Part shown: piece by piece, positions 21,820 through 35,732 of the stretch
How positions within the stretch are numbered: position 1 is the stretch's first letter
How the letters are laid out: the number at the start of each line of letters is the position of its first letter
DNA from: Cryoendolithus antarcticus
Taxonomy: Eukaryota; Ascomycota; Dothideomycetes; Cladosporiales; Cladosporiaceae
NCBI GenBank assembly: GCA_002077065.1
Contig: NAJO01000011.1
Location: forward strand, 953,001-1,017,000
Length of the DNA stretch: 64,000 nucleotides
Direction: 5' to 3'
The notes under the pieces: model-generated
What the model was told of the DNA's origin: nothing
Database searches by the model: none
Seen by the model: the letters and a program-made list of their open reading frames with translations, nothing else
Position numbers and translations under genes: made by a program

Positions 21820-22798
21820 CTTGGCGAGAGTGATGTTGATGATGAGTGGTAGGTGGTGTGATGCCGGAGATGTGCGGAGTGGTAGAGAATGTTGTTGCGT
21901 ATGATAGTGAGTGGGCGTGGTGTCTCAAGGTGAAGTGTTCTGGAAAACGTGGAGTGGTGAGTCGATTTATGGATGAGGAGGTTGGTGGAAGGTGCGACTG
22001 CAAGCTTCCTGCCACTTCCTGCTTCACTACTTTTGCTCGTGCATCCGTGACGCCACGTACTACGCATGCATTCACATTGATCAACGTGTCACGGCATACT
22101 TAGCGACTTACTTGCTTCACTTGCGCGAATATGACGGCGCACGTTCGTTGGCTACCGCTATCGCAAGGTGCCTGGAAAGCTGCAGCATCGTGTCTTGGAA
22201 GCATCCTTGCAGTATCCCGGTTTCAGGTGCGCAGCGGCAGAGCAATCGACGACACGTGCATCATCACGCAAGGCACCATTGACCGACTGTCTGCACGAGC
22301 GCGGCAGAGCGTGATCGCGACGAACGGTGACTTCACAAGTCAGGAAGCTCATGATGAGGTTGGCCTTCTATGACAGAGTTTCAGGAGCCGTTGCTGGGGT
22401 TGCCACGCTAGAGCCTCGAGACCAGCCACTTGCATCCTAGCGCCGGTAGATATGCCTTGGCAGGTACAGATCCGATGCAGCTGTGGAGGGACTTCTTCAA
22501 GGCATACGTTGGCATGCCTCTTGCAGCCGTGATGAAGTAAGGCAATTCGCAGCGAGCGTGGCGTCGTCCCGGAGGTACTGATGCGAGCTTTGCAAGTGTC
22601 ACGACGGCCTCGAGGGCAGCGGAGTGGCACAAAAGTACCGCAGCTGCAGGCCCACTGGCGCACGACGACAAGCTGTGGTGTCAGACACAGTCAAGATGGT
22701 CGATGGATGTGGGTTGTAATTCGCATCCTCATTATATCATTCAAATGGGCATATGGCCCACTAAGTAGCTCACTGCACGTTCCAGTATCGCACCGCTT
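21820..22798. other. intergenic, 979 bases
   Basis: Lies between the GPI-protein start and the 3' end of the FAD/GcvT gene (both minus strand), so it should hold the GPI-protein promoter. Frames of 80-111 codons on both strands show no motif. Nothing else called. Confidence 0.4.
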
Positions 22799-25975
<3,177 letters not shown>

Positions 25976-27281
25976 ATGGCGACCGCCGTTCTCAACTACT
26001 TCGGCTATGGGGGCCCCAAGACGCCACCAGCCGTCGAAGAGAAGAAGACTATGCGTGCTTTACCATCGAACTGGTACACATCAAAGGAGATGTACGAGCT
26101 GGAACGAAGAGCTATCTTCTCCAAGAAGTGGCAAGTCATCACACACAAGATCAGACTACCCAACGCTGGCGACTGGCTCCAATTCGAGCTCGCGGGCTTC
26201 AAGATTGTAGTCTGCAAGGACCGAGAGGGCAACATCAACGGTTTCCACAACATCTGCAGACATCGTGCCTTCCCCGTCGTGACGGAGAACCAAGGCTCAT
26301 CAAAGATCTTCGCATGCAAATACCACGGCTGGTCGTATGGACTCAATGGCAAGTTGGCCAAGGCACCAGGCTACCAAGAACTCGATGGCTTCGACAAGAG
26401 CAAGAACGGTCTGCTTCCCATACACATCCGCATAGACGCCATGGGCTTCATATGGGCCAACCTCGACAGCAAGGCAGTGCCCGAGGTGGCATGGGAGGAC
26501 GACTTCGACGGGATCGACACGCAAGAACGATACCAGAACTTCAACCTCAGCACATACGTCTTCGACCACTACTGGGAGATGCACGGACCGTACAACTGGA
26601 AGATCCTTGCCGATAACTACAACGAGTGCTACCACTGCCTTACGACACATCCCGACATACCCGATCTGGCAGATCTACAGTCTTACCGTGTCGACACAGA
26701 GAAGAGCAAGATCATACATGATGCGGCAACCACGGATCAGCAGCGGAAAGCCGGTCTCTTCGTCGCGTCGACATACTACTTTCCCAATGCTTCAACCAAC
26801 ATCTCGTAAGCTCAACCCATCTCGTCCAGTATACTCCTCGCTGACTTACCGTCGCAGTCCCCACTTCTTCATGATTCAAAGATTCGTGCCCGACGGCCCT
26901 TGCAGCACCAAGATGCAATACCAAGTGTTCCGCAACTCCACATCCCCCATGTCAGAATTCGACAGGGTGAACGCAATCTACAAGCGTGTCATGTCCGAAG
27001 ACAAGGAGCTCTGCACCGCCGCACAAGCCAATGTCAACGCGGGAATATTCATCAACGGCGAGCTGCACCCAAGACTCGAGAAGGGTCCACTACACTTCCA
27101 GAAGGTGTGCAAGGAGAACGTGACAGAGCATCACAAGCGGGAGCAGATCGCCGGTGGAGAGATCTGGCCGGCGAGGCAAGTGTTACCCGAGACGGCGGAG
27201 GGAGGCGTCAGTAAGGAGGACATTGACTTCTGTAAGAGTCTGCCTTGTTTGTCGAGAGAGGACAGTGGGCTTGAGTGGTAG
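25976..27281 (+). CDS. Rieske non-haem iron oxygenase (choline monooxygenase / betaine demethylase type)
   Basis: Two exons: 25976-26805 and 26858-27281 (1254 nt, 417 residues), joined in frame at ..NIS|PHFFM... A Rieske [2Fe-2S] domain lies at residues ~60-160 with CRHRAF and CKYHGW as the Cys-X-His / Cys-X2-His ligands. The catalytic domain follows, with the mononuclear iron motif in DNYNECYHC and THPDI (two His; the Asp lies further on). The opening MRALPSNWYTSKEMYELERR and the overall length resemble plant choline monooxygenase and bacterial glycine betaine demethylase (GbcA). It should hydroxylate an N-methyl or a choline-type substrate using electrons from a reductase, which is not encoded nearby. 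Pairing with the FAD-GcvT enzyme favours betaine or choline breakdown, but the substrate is inference. Confidence 0.87.
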
Positions 27282-28854
27282 GCATTGGGTATTACAATGA
27301 ACCAATCATGTAGATGGCGTTTGGGGCATCCACAGCAGGGCTGTCACATATTTTATCCATCAAGCTCGCTGCAGAGCTATTCTCTGATCTAGATTACTTG
27401 CACCATCTCATGTTTGTGTCTCATTCATTGGTCGATACGAGCAAGTTCTCTGTGGAACTCTCGTGCTGCTGTATGTGTCAACACAATTCGGCAAAGACGA
27501 GGCTCGCTGATGCTACACGTGCTTTCCGTGCCCTGTTGACACGGTCCTACAAGACTGTTCCTACAGCTTGCTGCTACATGATGCTTTCAAGAAGACGAAA
27601 CGTTATACAGTGCAACCATCATGAGGCAGTGCGTATGCTAGACGACGACTACTGCGAACCTTATCACGAGGCTTACGATAGCAGAAGCGCTATGATGAGT
27701 CTCAAGATCGCATGGCGAGGTGGAGATCAATGCCGCGAGGCAAGTGATGTTCTGTGCTTCGTTACCAACATGCACAGCAGAATATCGAGGTGATGGCCAT
27801 GCTGAAGACCGGATTTGCTGAGGCCGAGGCCACAGCAGTATAAATTTGATGACGTGGACACCATGTAGGCATAGGAAATGTGAACCAAGGCCAGCTTCTG
27901 TTACAGACTTGCGATTGTAAGTCCAAGTACAGGAATATCCAGGGCTGCGAGGGTCGTGCACATCGGCAAGACCGTTTGGCCAGTAACTTGGAAGGGCGAG
28001 ATTGCACATAGGCTCAATCTGGAGCTATCACCCTTAGGGTCCACCGTACCCCTCTGAGAGACGATGACTGCCAATATTGTCTAGCGTTGGTACTTTGGTG
28101 CTGCTTCTGGCACCATCGTTTCCAAGGCCTGCGCTACACTGTCTAGACCATAGCAAGTCGATGAGGCGCCTCACATGATTGAGGAGGCAGAATTGAGTGA
28201 CGCAACGTCGAGCGTCGACATGCCACGAGTCATAGGACGTTACCCTGCGTTTGGGCATGCATGACCTCAAGCATAGACAGCTGGATACGCACGAGCACTC
28301 CATGGCAGCAGAGCTAACCTTTATCATGTCCTCCCTTGCCTGATTGCATGACCAAATGTACTGGTACGTGCCAGAGCATGCTTCCTTGTGCGCCAGTATT
28401 ATCGATATACCGCGGTGTATCGTGACACGCCTGTATGGTGGCGAAACGGTCATGACCCTGGCTGCATACCCTGACTCCTCGGCCGTGGCGGGTCTGCGTC
28501 GACATGGCTAAAGCAAGATCTACAAAATCGTCGCGCCGTCAAGGAGCAGATCACGAGCTATGGTCTTGCTTTCCGTTAAGCCAAACAATGTAGTGTACCG
28601 GATTAGCTTGCCCGTAGCAGTAAATCGCATTACACCACGTCTCTAAAGCTTCGAAATTGGAGCAAACACACAGATTTCGCGATGGTGAACTCTCTACCCT
28701 GTGTGAGGTGGCAGGTCGACTGTCAGGTGTGCATTTATAGCCGCAGACGAGCGTTTGCAGTCTCGGAGAGGCGGAGGTAGGATACAAAATCAGCGTATGC
28801 GACCCGTAGTTGTCGTTTCGTTCATGGTTGAGGTCATTTTCCAGCATCGTTCTT
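27282..28854. other. long convergent intergenic region, 1.57 kb
   Basis: Lies between two 3' ends, so no promoter of the flanking genes is needed here, yet it is one of the longest gaps in the window. Frames up to 159 codons (27314-27793 plus) and 139 codons (28034-28453 minus) show no motif. A near-perfect 20-base palindrome sits at 28403-28422. Content otherwise unexplained. Confidence 0.35.
28403..28422. repeat. 20-base near-perfect palindrome with CCGCGG centre
   Basis: CGATATACCGCGGTGTATCG: ten base pairs per arm with one T-G mismatch and no loop. The inverted CCG/CGG centre is of the kind bound by Zn2Cys6 regulators, but it lies in a convergent gap and may be chance. Confidence 0.4.
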
Positions 28855-30498
28855 TCACGATGGACCCATACTGGCGAGAATGGCGTCGGCCTCCCTATAT
28901 CCACTGATCAATGCACCATGAACTGTGGCGAAGTGGTTCCTGCTAGTGTGCTCGCCAGCAAAGCGTACTTCAGCGCCGAGTGCATTGACGATAGGCGTCT
29001 GGAACGTCTCACGGTGCTCGGTCATCGAGACACCAGCAATCATGTGGCTGTAGCTTCCTCTCGAGTACTCGTCTTGCGCCCACCGAGTGACGTGGACGGC
29101 AGATGCCTTGGGCGGCTCAACACCCAGCCACTGAGTGAGCGCGCGATGAACGATGCCACCCGCCTCCGCGTCTGACATGGACTCGACACGCACGGCGTTC
29201 GAGCATGAGACGAAGGTTGAAAGCACAAAATAGCCAGTGAGTGCGTGGAGGTTGATGCAGGACAGTAATCGAGAACCTGCCTCAACCTTGCCATCGGGGC
29301 CCACGATAAGTCCTGGAAGCTCTTCTGTGAACCCCATGAAACTGTCAGGCGCCGTTGGTACAGCCTGACCTCCGTCGGGACTGCTAGTGGCCTCTGACTC
29401 CATTAAATTGACAACTTTGTCGCTATAACGTGATGCGTACGGCTCTTCAAGCCACCAGGCTTTATCGTAGACAAGAAAGATCTTGTCCAATGTCCCGAAC
29501 CCAAGCGAATCGATCGCTTTCGTGATGCGCGTAGGCAGTGGTGATTTGAAGAGAGGCACTTCATGCCCCGATTGAGATAGACGATGCTGCAACACTCCGA
29601 GTGGAAGTGTACACACGATCCGATCTGCAGTGAACCTGCCAGACATGGTCTCCACCACATTGACATTCGACTCATCATGGTGGATGGTCCGTACTTCGCA
29701 TCCTAGCTTGATCTGGTCCGAGTTGACCAGATCTTTTGCGAGCTCGTCTACAATGGCCGAGTAGCCGTCTTGAAGGAAGACTTGCTCGCCCTCGAAGTCG
29801 TCGATGGCGAATTCTAGTAAGCCCAGACCAGCTCGTCCCTTTTCATGCTCAGCTGATGATGCTGCCAATGGGCCAGCTTCCATGTTCTCCACAAACTGCG
29901 GCATCAAGCGTAGAGTGCGATGATATTGATCGGGCAGCTGGGCTTCGATCTTGGTTAAAGTATCGCTAGCACCGATGCTGTGTAACAATGTTGTCTCCTT
30001 GGCTGCAGCAGGATCAGACGCTGGGGCTACTTTGTGAAGTTCGTCGAGTAAACCAAAGACACCACCAAGTAGTGGCCCAGCAATCTCTGGTACAATGGCA
30101 CGAGAAACGTCTCCTTCGTGTGAGGGTGCAGCCGATGCTTCTGGAGCCTTGAACACTACAGCGCCAGCCAGCTCGCGATACCGCTTGTGAGGCAGGATAC
30201 TCATCAGCGGATTCGGCTTCTCACCGGTGCCTATTCCATGGATCCAGTTTGCGCCCTCATCTAGTCTAACCGGTGGGTTATGGGAGCCATTGACATGAAC
30301 AGCATTTACTCTGCCGCCAATCCGATGACGAGCTTCAAGCACCAACAAATTACCAGGCCGCTGATACTTCGCATACTGCAGAAGTCTTGACGCGCACGCG
30401 AGTCCAGCGACGCCAGCTCCGATGACTATCGTGTCATAGTGTTGATGCTCATGGGTGAGTCTCGTCATGGCAGTTCGCAGGGGTGGCGACCAGAGCAT
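28855..30498 (-). CDS. flavin-containing amine oxidase (polyamine oxidase-like)
   Basis: Single frame, 547 residues; an internal ATG at 30468 (MTRLTHEHQHYD) is an equally good start. The FAD-binding fold is clear: TIVIGAGVAGLACASRLL near residue 23, followed by LVLEARHRIGGRVNAV and LDEGANWIHGIG. The substrate domain has FLQDGYSAIVDELAKDL, DRIVCTLPLGVLQ and the closing flavin motif VRFAGEHTSRNHFATVHGA near residue 515. It belongs to the Fms1/PAO and LSD1-like amine oxidase family; the absence of a SWIRM or other chromatin domain argues for a metabolic enzyme acting on polyamines or similar secondary amines, releasing an aldehyde and hydrogen peroxide. The C-terminus (MGPS) is not a peroxisomal PTS1. 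It is divergent from the GH43 gene. Confidence 0.87.
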   Translation of the reverse strand: MLWSPPLRTAMTRLTHEHQHYDTIVIGAGVAGLACASRLLQYAKYQRPGNLLVLEARHRIGGRVNAVHVNGSHNPPVRLDEGANWIHGIGTGEKPNPLMSILPHKRYRELAGAVVFKAPEASAAPSHEGDVSRAIVPEIAGPLLGGVFGLLDELHKVAPASDPAAAKETTLLHSIGASDTLTKIEAQLPDQYHRTLRLMPQFVENMEAGPLAASSAEHEKGRAGLGLLEFAIDDFEGEQVFLQDGYSAIVDELAKDLVNSDQIKLGCEVRTIHHDESNVNVVETMSGRFTADRIVCTLPLGVLQHRLSQSGHEVPLFKSPLPTRITKAIDSLGFGTLDKIFLVYDKAWWLEEPYASRYSDKVVNLMESEATSSPDGGQAVPTAPDSFMGFTEELPGLIVGPDGKVEAGSRLLSCINLHALTGYFVLSTFVSCSNAVRVESMSDAEAGGIVHRALTQWLGVEPPKASAVHVTRWAQDEYSRGSYSHMIAGVSMTEHRETFQTPIVNALGAEVRFAGEHTSRNHFATVHGALISGYREADAILASMGPS

Positions 30499-30964
30499 GC
30501 GATAAGAGGTCCGTCGAAACGCCCGATGGCAAGCCTCCCCAACGTGCGACGCGCGCGATCCGTCCGATGACTGGCGAGATGCTAGAAGTCTTCTAACGCG
30601 TCAGAATACCCATGTCATGGATGTCGTTGTATTCGGTCTGGACAGTGTCCCTTGGTCGACGCGGTTGGCGATCTCGATGACTCAGCCATTCTTCGACCCC
30701 GACTTCAGCCTGAGCTCATCTACAGCGCGTTTCAGAGATAGATTGCCCACATAGATCCTCTTCCGAATCATATAAAGTAGCCCAGAGCGGCACGGAGATC
30801 TTCAAACTGCCTTTGCGATTCCTGCAGGGCCAATGCCTGTCTCGAGATCGCGTTGGTGGTGACCGTGACATGTACAAAGGTAAGTCAAAAGGTAGGTATT
30901 TTTCATCTTGACCTCGATTTGAGCCCGGCCCTTTGTGATCATCGTATCCTCGAAATCATCGAAG
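30499..30964. promoter_or_regulatory. divergent promoter region, amine oxidase / GH43
   Basis: 466 bases between two gene starts facing apart. A TATA-like stretch (catataaag) lies near 30769-30777, about 190 bases before the GH43 ATG. No specific operator is claimed. Confidence 0.35.
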
Positions 30965-32834
30965 ATGCTTCTTCCAGTTGCCGGCGTCCTGGTGGGTGCT
31001 GCCCTGGCTTCGGCAGCGCTACCCAAGCCGACCCCTCCGCCACCTCCTCCCCCTCCTGCCAATTCTACCTACTTCAACCCCGTGCTTCCCGGGTGGCATT
31101 CGGATCCCTCATGCGTACATGTTGACGATACCTTTTTCTGCGCAACATCGACCTTCCTCGCCTTCCCAGGCTTGCCAATATACGCAAGCAAAGATCTGAT
31201 CCATTGGAAGCTCGCTAGCCATGTCTGGAGTCGTCTGGATCAACTCGGTCTACCAGACGGCGCGCGGAACGTGAACGACCAGCAAGGTGGCTTCTATGCT
31301 CCAAATTTGAGGTATCGGAAGGGCGTGTTCTATGTCACGAACACCTACGTCGGTCAACAGAATATCAACCGACTCTACGGGACTATTTTCACCAGCAAGG
31401 ACCCGTACAGCAACGCGGCTTGGTCGAATGCAACACTCTTCTCAGCGAATGCGATTGATCCGGATCTCTTCTGGGATGACGATGGGAAGGTGTATATCAG
31501 CACTGCAGGCATCCTAATCAACGAGATCAACCTCACTACCGGCGAGCAGACAGCGCCTGTCAACGTCTGGACAGGCACAATCAACACCTATCCCGAGGGT
31601 CCTCACATCTATAAGCGAGATGGGTACTACTACCTTCTCATCGCCGAGGGCGGCACAGGCACTGGTCACCGTGTCTCGATCGCACGCTCGAAAAACATCA
31701 CCGGCCCCTATGAGAGCAACCCTGCCAATCCGATCTTGACGAACACGGGCACCTCGCAGTACTTTCAGGGCGTTGGACATGCTGATTTGTTCCAAGATGC
31801 AGGGGGTAAGTGGTGGGCTATGGCCTTGGCGACCAGGAGTGGACCGGACTACAACATCTGTGAGTACCGCTTGACGAAGATTAGTCCGATACCACTAACA
31901 AGAGGCAGTTCCCATGGGCCGGGAAAGTGTACTCACCAGTGTTACCTGGCCCACAGGCCAATTCCCCTTCGCAACGCCCGTCCGCGGGAACGAGACTGGC
32001 TGGCCCCTTCCGCCAAAGAACCTAAATGTAGCAGGCATCGGTCCCTTCAATAACGCCAATGATTCATACACCTTCGCTCCCAAGTCCTCTCTCCCAAACA
32101 ACCTCCTAACCTGGCGCTCGCCCGTGAACGGCACCTTCAACATCTCCCCCGCCGGGCACTCAGACACCCTCCAAGTCCAGCCAACGCGGATAAACTTGAC
32201 TGGAATTGTACCACCGGATGCCACGACCGATGGAGCTTTGACAGGAAAGCAAGGTCACCCCTTCATCGGCCGCCGTCAAACAGACTCCCTCTTTACCTTC
32301 GGCGTAGACCTAGACTTCCGCCCCACAGCCGCAAATCAAGAAGCCGGTGTCTCAGCCTTCTTAACCCAACTAAATCACATTGATCTCGCGATCGCATCTA
32401 CCAACGCCACCACGGGTAGCAATAGCACGAGCTTCGGCATCGAGCTGAGACTCAGGGTCGAGGCGTCGGGGCAGATCTACTACAATATCCCCTCGTACAC
32501 TACCGTCACTGCTTTGCCTGCGTCTTGGGCAACGTCGGGCCAGAAGATCCATCTGCAAATCCTTAGCAACGATGGCTTCTTCTTTGGGTTCTCGGCTTGG
32601 CCTGTCGGAAGACAAAGTGAGGCGACGCAGCCGACGTGGCTGAATGCGAACATCGTGTCAGGAGGAAGTGGACAGTTCACGGGTACGCTGTTAGGTGTGT
32701 ACGCCACTTGCAACGGAGCGGGTACCTCAGGTAGCCTCTTTTGCCCTGCGGGTCAGCAGAATTTCTTCAGTAGCTGGTCATACACCGGTCAAGGGCAGAG
32801 GATCGACAACAATCAGATTGTGCCGAGCTGGTAG
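30965..32834 (+). CDS. secreted GH43 beta-xylosidase / alpha-L-arabinofuranosidase
   Basis: Two exons: 30965-31859 and 31909-32834 (1821 nt, 606 residues), 49-nt intron, in frame. Signal peptide MLLPVAGVLVGAALASA, then a short linker with eight or more prolines. The five-bladed propeller of GH43 carries the three acidic residues: Asp47 in GWHSDPS (base), Asp165 in AIDPDLFWDDDG (pKa-tuning) and Glu211 in YPEGPHIYK (acid). The C-terminal ~230 residues form the beta-sandwich domain usual in GH43 xylosidases (GRRQTDSLFTFGVDLDFRP, IHLQILSND). It should act outside the cell on xylo- or arabino-oligosaccharides; activity between the two cannot be read. About ten N-X-S/T sites fit secretion. With the GH51 enzyme and transporter 11-13 kb away it suggests hemicellulose use. 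Confidence 0.9.
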
Positions 32835-33219
32835 ATAGCAAGATCAATATGCATGGGTTCTTGTCTTGAGATTTCCCCATTGCGACGAGCCAGCGACTCG
32901 GGACCGCTCAGCGAGTCAGCATGACTTAGGACGCTGTTATATACAGCACCGCCATAGTGTACACGCACAAAAGCTGTCTGGGAGCGTCTTCCTTACTCTA
33001 GAAATCTCCTAGCCGTCTCTATCAGCAATCCCTTCTCGCAGTGCAGTATATACAAGCAGTGTCGAGAGCACGGGTCCTTCGAGTGGTCCAATCCTAGCGG
33101 AAGAAACCTGCCAAGACTTCGAGCTCGGTCCTTGACTGGAGCACATCATGGTGCATACGCAGTGGTGATTGAATAACAGCTTACTCCTCCAGCATCAATC
33201 GCATAGGCAAAAGCTAGTC
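32835..33219. other. intergenic before GON7
   Basis: 385 bases between the GH43 stop and the Gon7 start on the same strand; presumably terminator and promoter. Nothing further seen. Confidence 0.35.
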
Positions 33220-33498
33220 ATGGAAGCTCACTATATCTCTCCTACGTTCTCGCACAGCTTCACCCATCCTATTCGCGCCCAGAATTCCGCATCAAGCAAC
33301 GCGGCGGACAAGACTACATACTTGGCTGCTCTGCGCAATAAATCTGCACAATTGCAGCAAGAAGTCAATGGCTTCTTGACGCAGAAGATGGAGGAGGATG
33401 TACAGAGTGCGGCGCAAGAGGGGAAGGTGAAGAAGAGTCAGGCTGAGGAGAGGGCGGAAGAGATGTATGGTGAGGAGGAGGGGGAGGATGAGGGATGA
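33220..33498 (+). CDS. GON7: EKC/KEOPS complex subunit Gon7
   Basis: 92-residue single exon. The fungal Gon7 pattern is recognisable: an N-terminal YISPTFSHSFTHPI strand region, then KTTYLAALRNKSAQLQQEV and NGFLTQKMEED, ending in a Lys/Glu-rich tail (EEMYGEEEGEDEG). Gon7 is the small, fungal-type, mostly disordered subunit of KEOPS, the complex that makes the t6A37 modification of tRNA and affects telomeres and transcription. The start at 33220 fits the family; an upstream in-frame ATG at 33169 would add 17 residues without family likeness. Confidence 0.8.
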   Translation: MEAHYISPTFSHSFTHPIRAQNSASSNAADKTTYLAALRNKSAQLQQEVNGFLTQKMEEDVQSAAQEGKVKKSQAEERAEEMYGEEEGEDEG

Positions 33499-33809
33499 GA
33501 GCTCGGCTGATGTTGGACGGATCACTCGTGCAGATTTGACTTAGGTTAGGATACTGAGATCTGGAGGGGATCTCGCTGGAGGTCTTGTGGGAAGATCTGA
33601 AGCGGTTGCAGGCGCATCCTTTCCGTAATTATCATCAAGCTGCCAGCTGCGAGCTTGCCATGTCGCACGAGATTCACCGCACCCGCCGCAGTAAGCATAC
33701 AGTATTCGTCCTCCGGATCACTGGCGTATCGCTTTATTCTATCAATGACATCTCATGCTCTCTGGCGCATTCGTCAGCAAAGCGTCGGGACATCGAAGGT
33801 TGGTTACCT
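33499..33809. other. intergenic, convergent
   Basis: 311 bases between the Gon7 stop and the stop of the first F-box-like gene. On the minus strand it contains a possible 3'-UTR intron of that gene (donor GTAACC at 33807, CTGAC branch, CCAG acceptor). Confidence 0.35.
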
Positions 33810-34457
33810 CTACTTCTGGAAGTCCTCGAGCATCTTCAACATGCCTCTACTCAAGCCCTTCGCTTCTACGTCGAACTTGATTCTCCCTGGGTATCGGCGT
33901 GCCGCGATGATCCCGCAAGCATTATTACGGAATGTGGGGCTACGATCACTGATCTTTACGGTCAGCAGCTCGGACTTGCTAGTCCTGGCGATGGTTCTGA
34001 AGGTCGCGAAGACGACATCTAGCAGGCTGGCGTTCTCAGAAGAGGCAATGGCGCCGCTGGCGACGCTCTCGATGTGGACTGTGATCTCTCGCGCATTCGC
34101 AATCTGCACGCTCTCATTCAGTCGTTCGGACGTTGTGAAGACTAGCTGGCGTTGAGTGTCCACGCTGCGGCTGACGGGTACAAACTCGTACGAGCTCATG
34201 ACGAGACTACACAGCGGCGCAACTGCCAGCAGTGGTCTGTACTCGACAGTGATGGTATGGCAGATTAAGAGCGTCGAATGAGGCGGCAGATGGTATCTCG
34301 GCCGAATGCGATAATCGCCACTCTTGTTTGCTAGGACCCTGTACCATACTTCGTGGTCGGCGATCTCAGGAATATGGCCATATATCTGGAGTCGAAGTTC
34401 GGAGGGGAGCTCGAGGAGGAAGCAGCGGCCTTGACCGGCAGTCTGCGCTTCAGCCAT
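33810..34457 (-). CDS. F-box-like small protein, array copy 1
   Basis: 215 residues, single frame. An N-terminal F-box-like motif RCFLLELPSELRLQIYGHI (residues ~11-29) is followed by the family core seen in all five array copies: a YRVLANKSGDYRIR strand, LLICHTITVEYRPLL, ITVHIESVASG, LLTVKIS and CGIIAARRYPGRIKF. The motif starts like an F-box (L-P-x-E-L-R-x-x-I-Y) but only one such helix pair is clear, so Skp1 binding is not certain. The sequence after it has no LRR or WD repeats. The stop comes two bases before a GTAACC donor, so the terminal intron shared with its neighbours falls in the 3' UTR here. Function unknown. Confidence 0.72.
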   Translation of the reverse strand: MAEAQTAGQGRCFLLELPSELRLQIYGHIPEIADHEVWYRVLANKSGDYRIRPRYHLPPHSTLLICHTITVEYRPLLAVAPLCSLVMSSYEFVPVSRSVDTQRQLVFTTSERLNESVQIANAREITVHIESVASGAIASSENASLLDVVFATFRTIARTSKSELLTVKISDRSPTFRNNACGIIAARRYPGRIKFDVEAKGLSRGMLKMLEDFQK

Positions 34458-35057
34458 GACCGAAGATGGCGATGATTGAAACCGATATAGAACGGTGATG
34501 AAAGTAATGCGAACGGGGGATGATTGGGAGCAATGGAGCGCGCGAGGCTTGCGTCAGCGGTTACTGCGCCGTTGTGTGTCCGTGTAATCATGAGGCGGAT
34601 TGTTGCCAAAGCAATCGACCAACCGATCACGCGCATGTGGAGAGCTTTCAGTGAAGGACAGACGGCGGAGAGCACTGAACGATATCGGGTAAGGGTGAAG
34701 TGGTTGGCAGTACTATTTGCTATTGTGCTCTCTGCCCCGGTGAGGAACAAGCCAAGCTCACTGAGGTGTGGTATTTAAGGCGCTCCTGGAGCGCCGCCGT
34801 AGAAGTATGCACATCCGCCAATGCATAGCCAGCATCAGCTACGCCAGGGCAGAATAATCAGGCCACTCGCTCGACACGACATTGCTGCACTTCCGCTCGG
34901 ACGTGCTCGTTCCGCTGAGAGGACGATGGAGATCGCCGAGCACGGCGCCATCTGCTTGAGTCATCACGTCGCCCCTCCCCATTTCCACTTGCCTTCGGTG
35001 CTGTGTGTACAGCTCACAGAACGATGACAGCCCTAGCGTACCGTCAGCAGGCTTCAC
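34458..35057. other. intergenic between array copies 1 and 2
   Basis: 600 bases upstream of copy 1. It holds a perfect hairpin at 34779-34795 preceded by TATTTAA. If copy 2 is spliced, its last codons extend to 35014. No remnant of another copy is visible. Confidence 0.35.
34779..34795. repeat. perfect 8-bp inverted repeat, one-base loop
   Basis: GGCGCTCC T GGAGCGCC, directly after TATTTAA. GC-rich hairpin in the gap between two array genes; role unknown, could be chance. Confidence 0.5.
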
Positions 35058-35732
35058 CTACGTTGATGTTCGAGGAGCATACCTGGCCAATGAGTGCAGC
35101 ATGGCCCTAGTACTCCCCTGAATCTGGGATGGAGGCACCGAAACCTCGCATTTGCATTTGTATCGCCTCGCTGCGATCTCGCGACAGATCTCGTCGCAGA
35201 TGAAGTCGTCACGAACGGCGATGCAGACCTTCAATGTTCGCAGCTCCTGGGCTTTGGCAATAGTCCGGAAGGTCTTCTCAACTGCCACCCACAGTCGCTC
35301 TCGCATGACGTTGCCACCAGTTGTCCGGCCGTCGATGTACACGATGAGTGAAGTCGCCTCTAGTATCTGCGCGTTCTCCTGAAGCCGGTGGAGTGGCGCA
35401 TGAGTGGATCGCAACCGCCTTGTCTCGGACTTGGGAGAAGATCTGAAGTTATCCATATCGATGTGGATCTTGCTGCTTTGCGCTGGGCGGATCAACGGCC
35501 GATATTCCATGTAGATGATGCGGCAGGTGAGCAGGACGGCGCGCTGATTTTGTTCGCATCGCAAGCGGAACTCGCCCTTTGTATCAAGCACGACTGTGCA
35601 GATGGCTTTGGCAGTAGCAGGATCGATAAGGTGGTGGTAGATCTCGAGGCGCAGCTCTGGCGGTAGCTCGAGAAGAAGGCAACGCCCGAGTGGATTGCTT
35701 TGAGGCTGGTGCGCCCCGTTGACGAGCGACAT
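35058..35732 (-). CDS. F-box-like small protein, array copy 2
   Basis: Unspliced frame of 224 residues. N-terminal motif RCLLLELPPELRLEIYHHL (residues ~17-35), then CTVVLDTKGEFRLR, LLTCRIIYMEYRPLI, SLIVYIDGRT, LRTLKVCIAVRD and CREIAARRYKCKCEV, matching the other copies along the whole length. A canonical intron near the end (GTATGC donor at 35082, CTGAC branch, TAG acceptor, exon 2 at 35032-35014) would replace the last nine residues by AVIVL or so and give 222 residues. Both ends are possible. The upstream region carries TCACGTG-N7-TTGCATG (35840-35860), shared with copies 3 and 4. Function unknown. Confidence 0.72.
   Translation of the reverse strand: MSLVNGAHQPQSNPLGRCLLLELPPELRLEIYHHLIDPATAKAICTVVLDTKGEFRLRCEQNQRAVLLTCRIIYMEYRPLIRPAQSSKIHIDMDNFRSSPKSETRRLRSTHAPLHRLQENAQILEATSLIVYIDGRTTGGNVMRERLWVAVEKTFRTIAKAQELRTLKVCIAVRDDFICDEICREIAARRYKCKCEVSVPPSQIQGSTRAMLHSLARYAPRTST

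Noticed and set aside
27314..27793. 159-codon plus frame after the Rieske gene
   Set aside because: No recognisable domain or splice partner; kept only as part of the unexplained gap.
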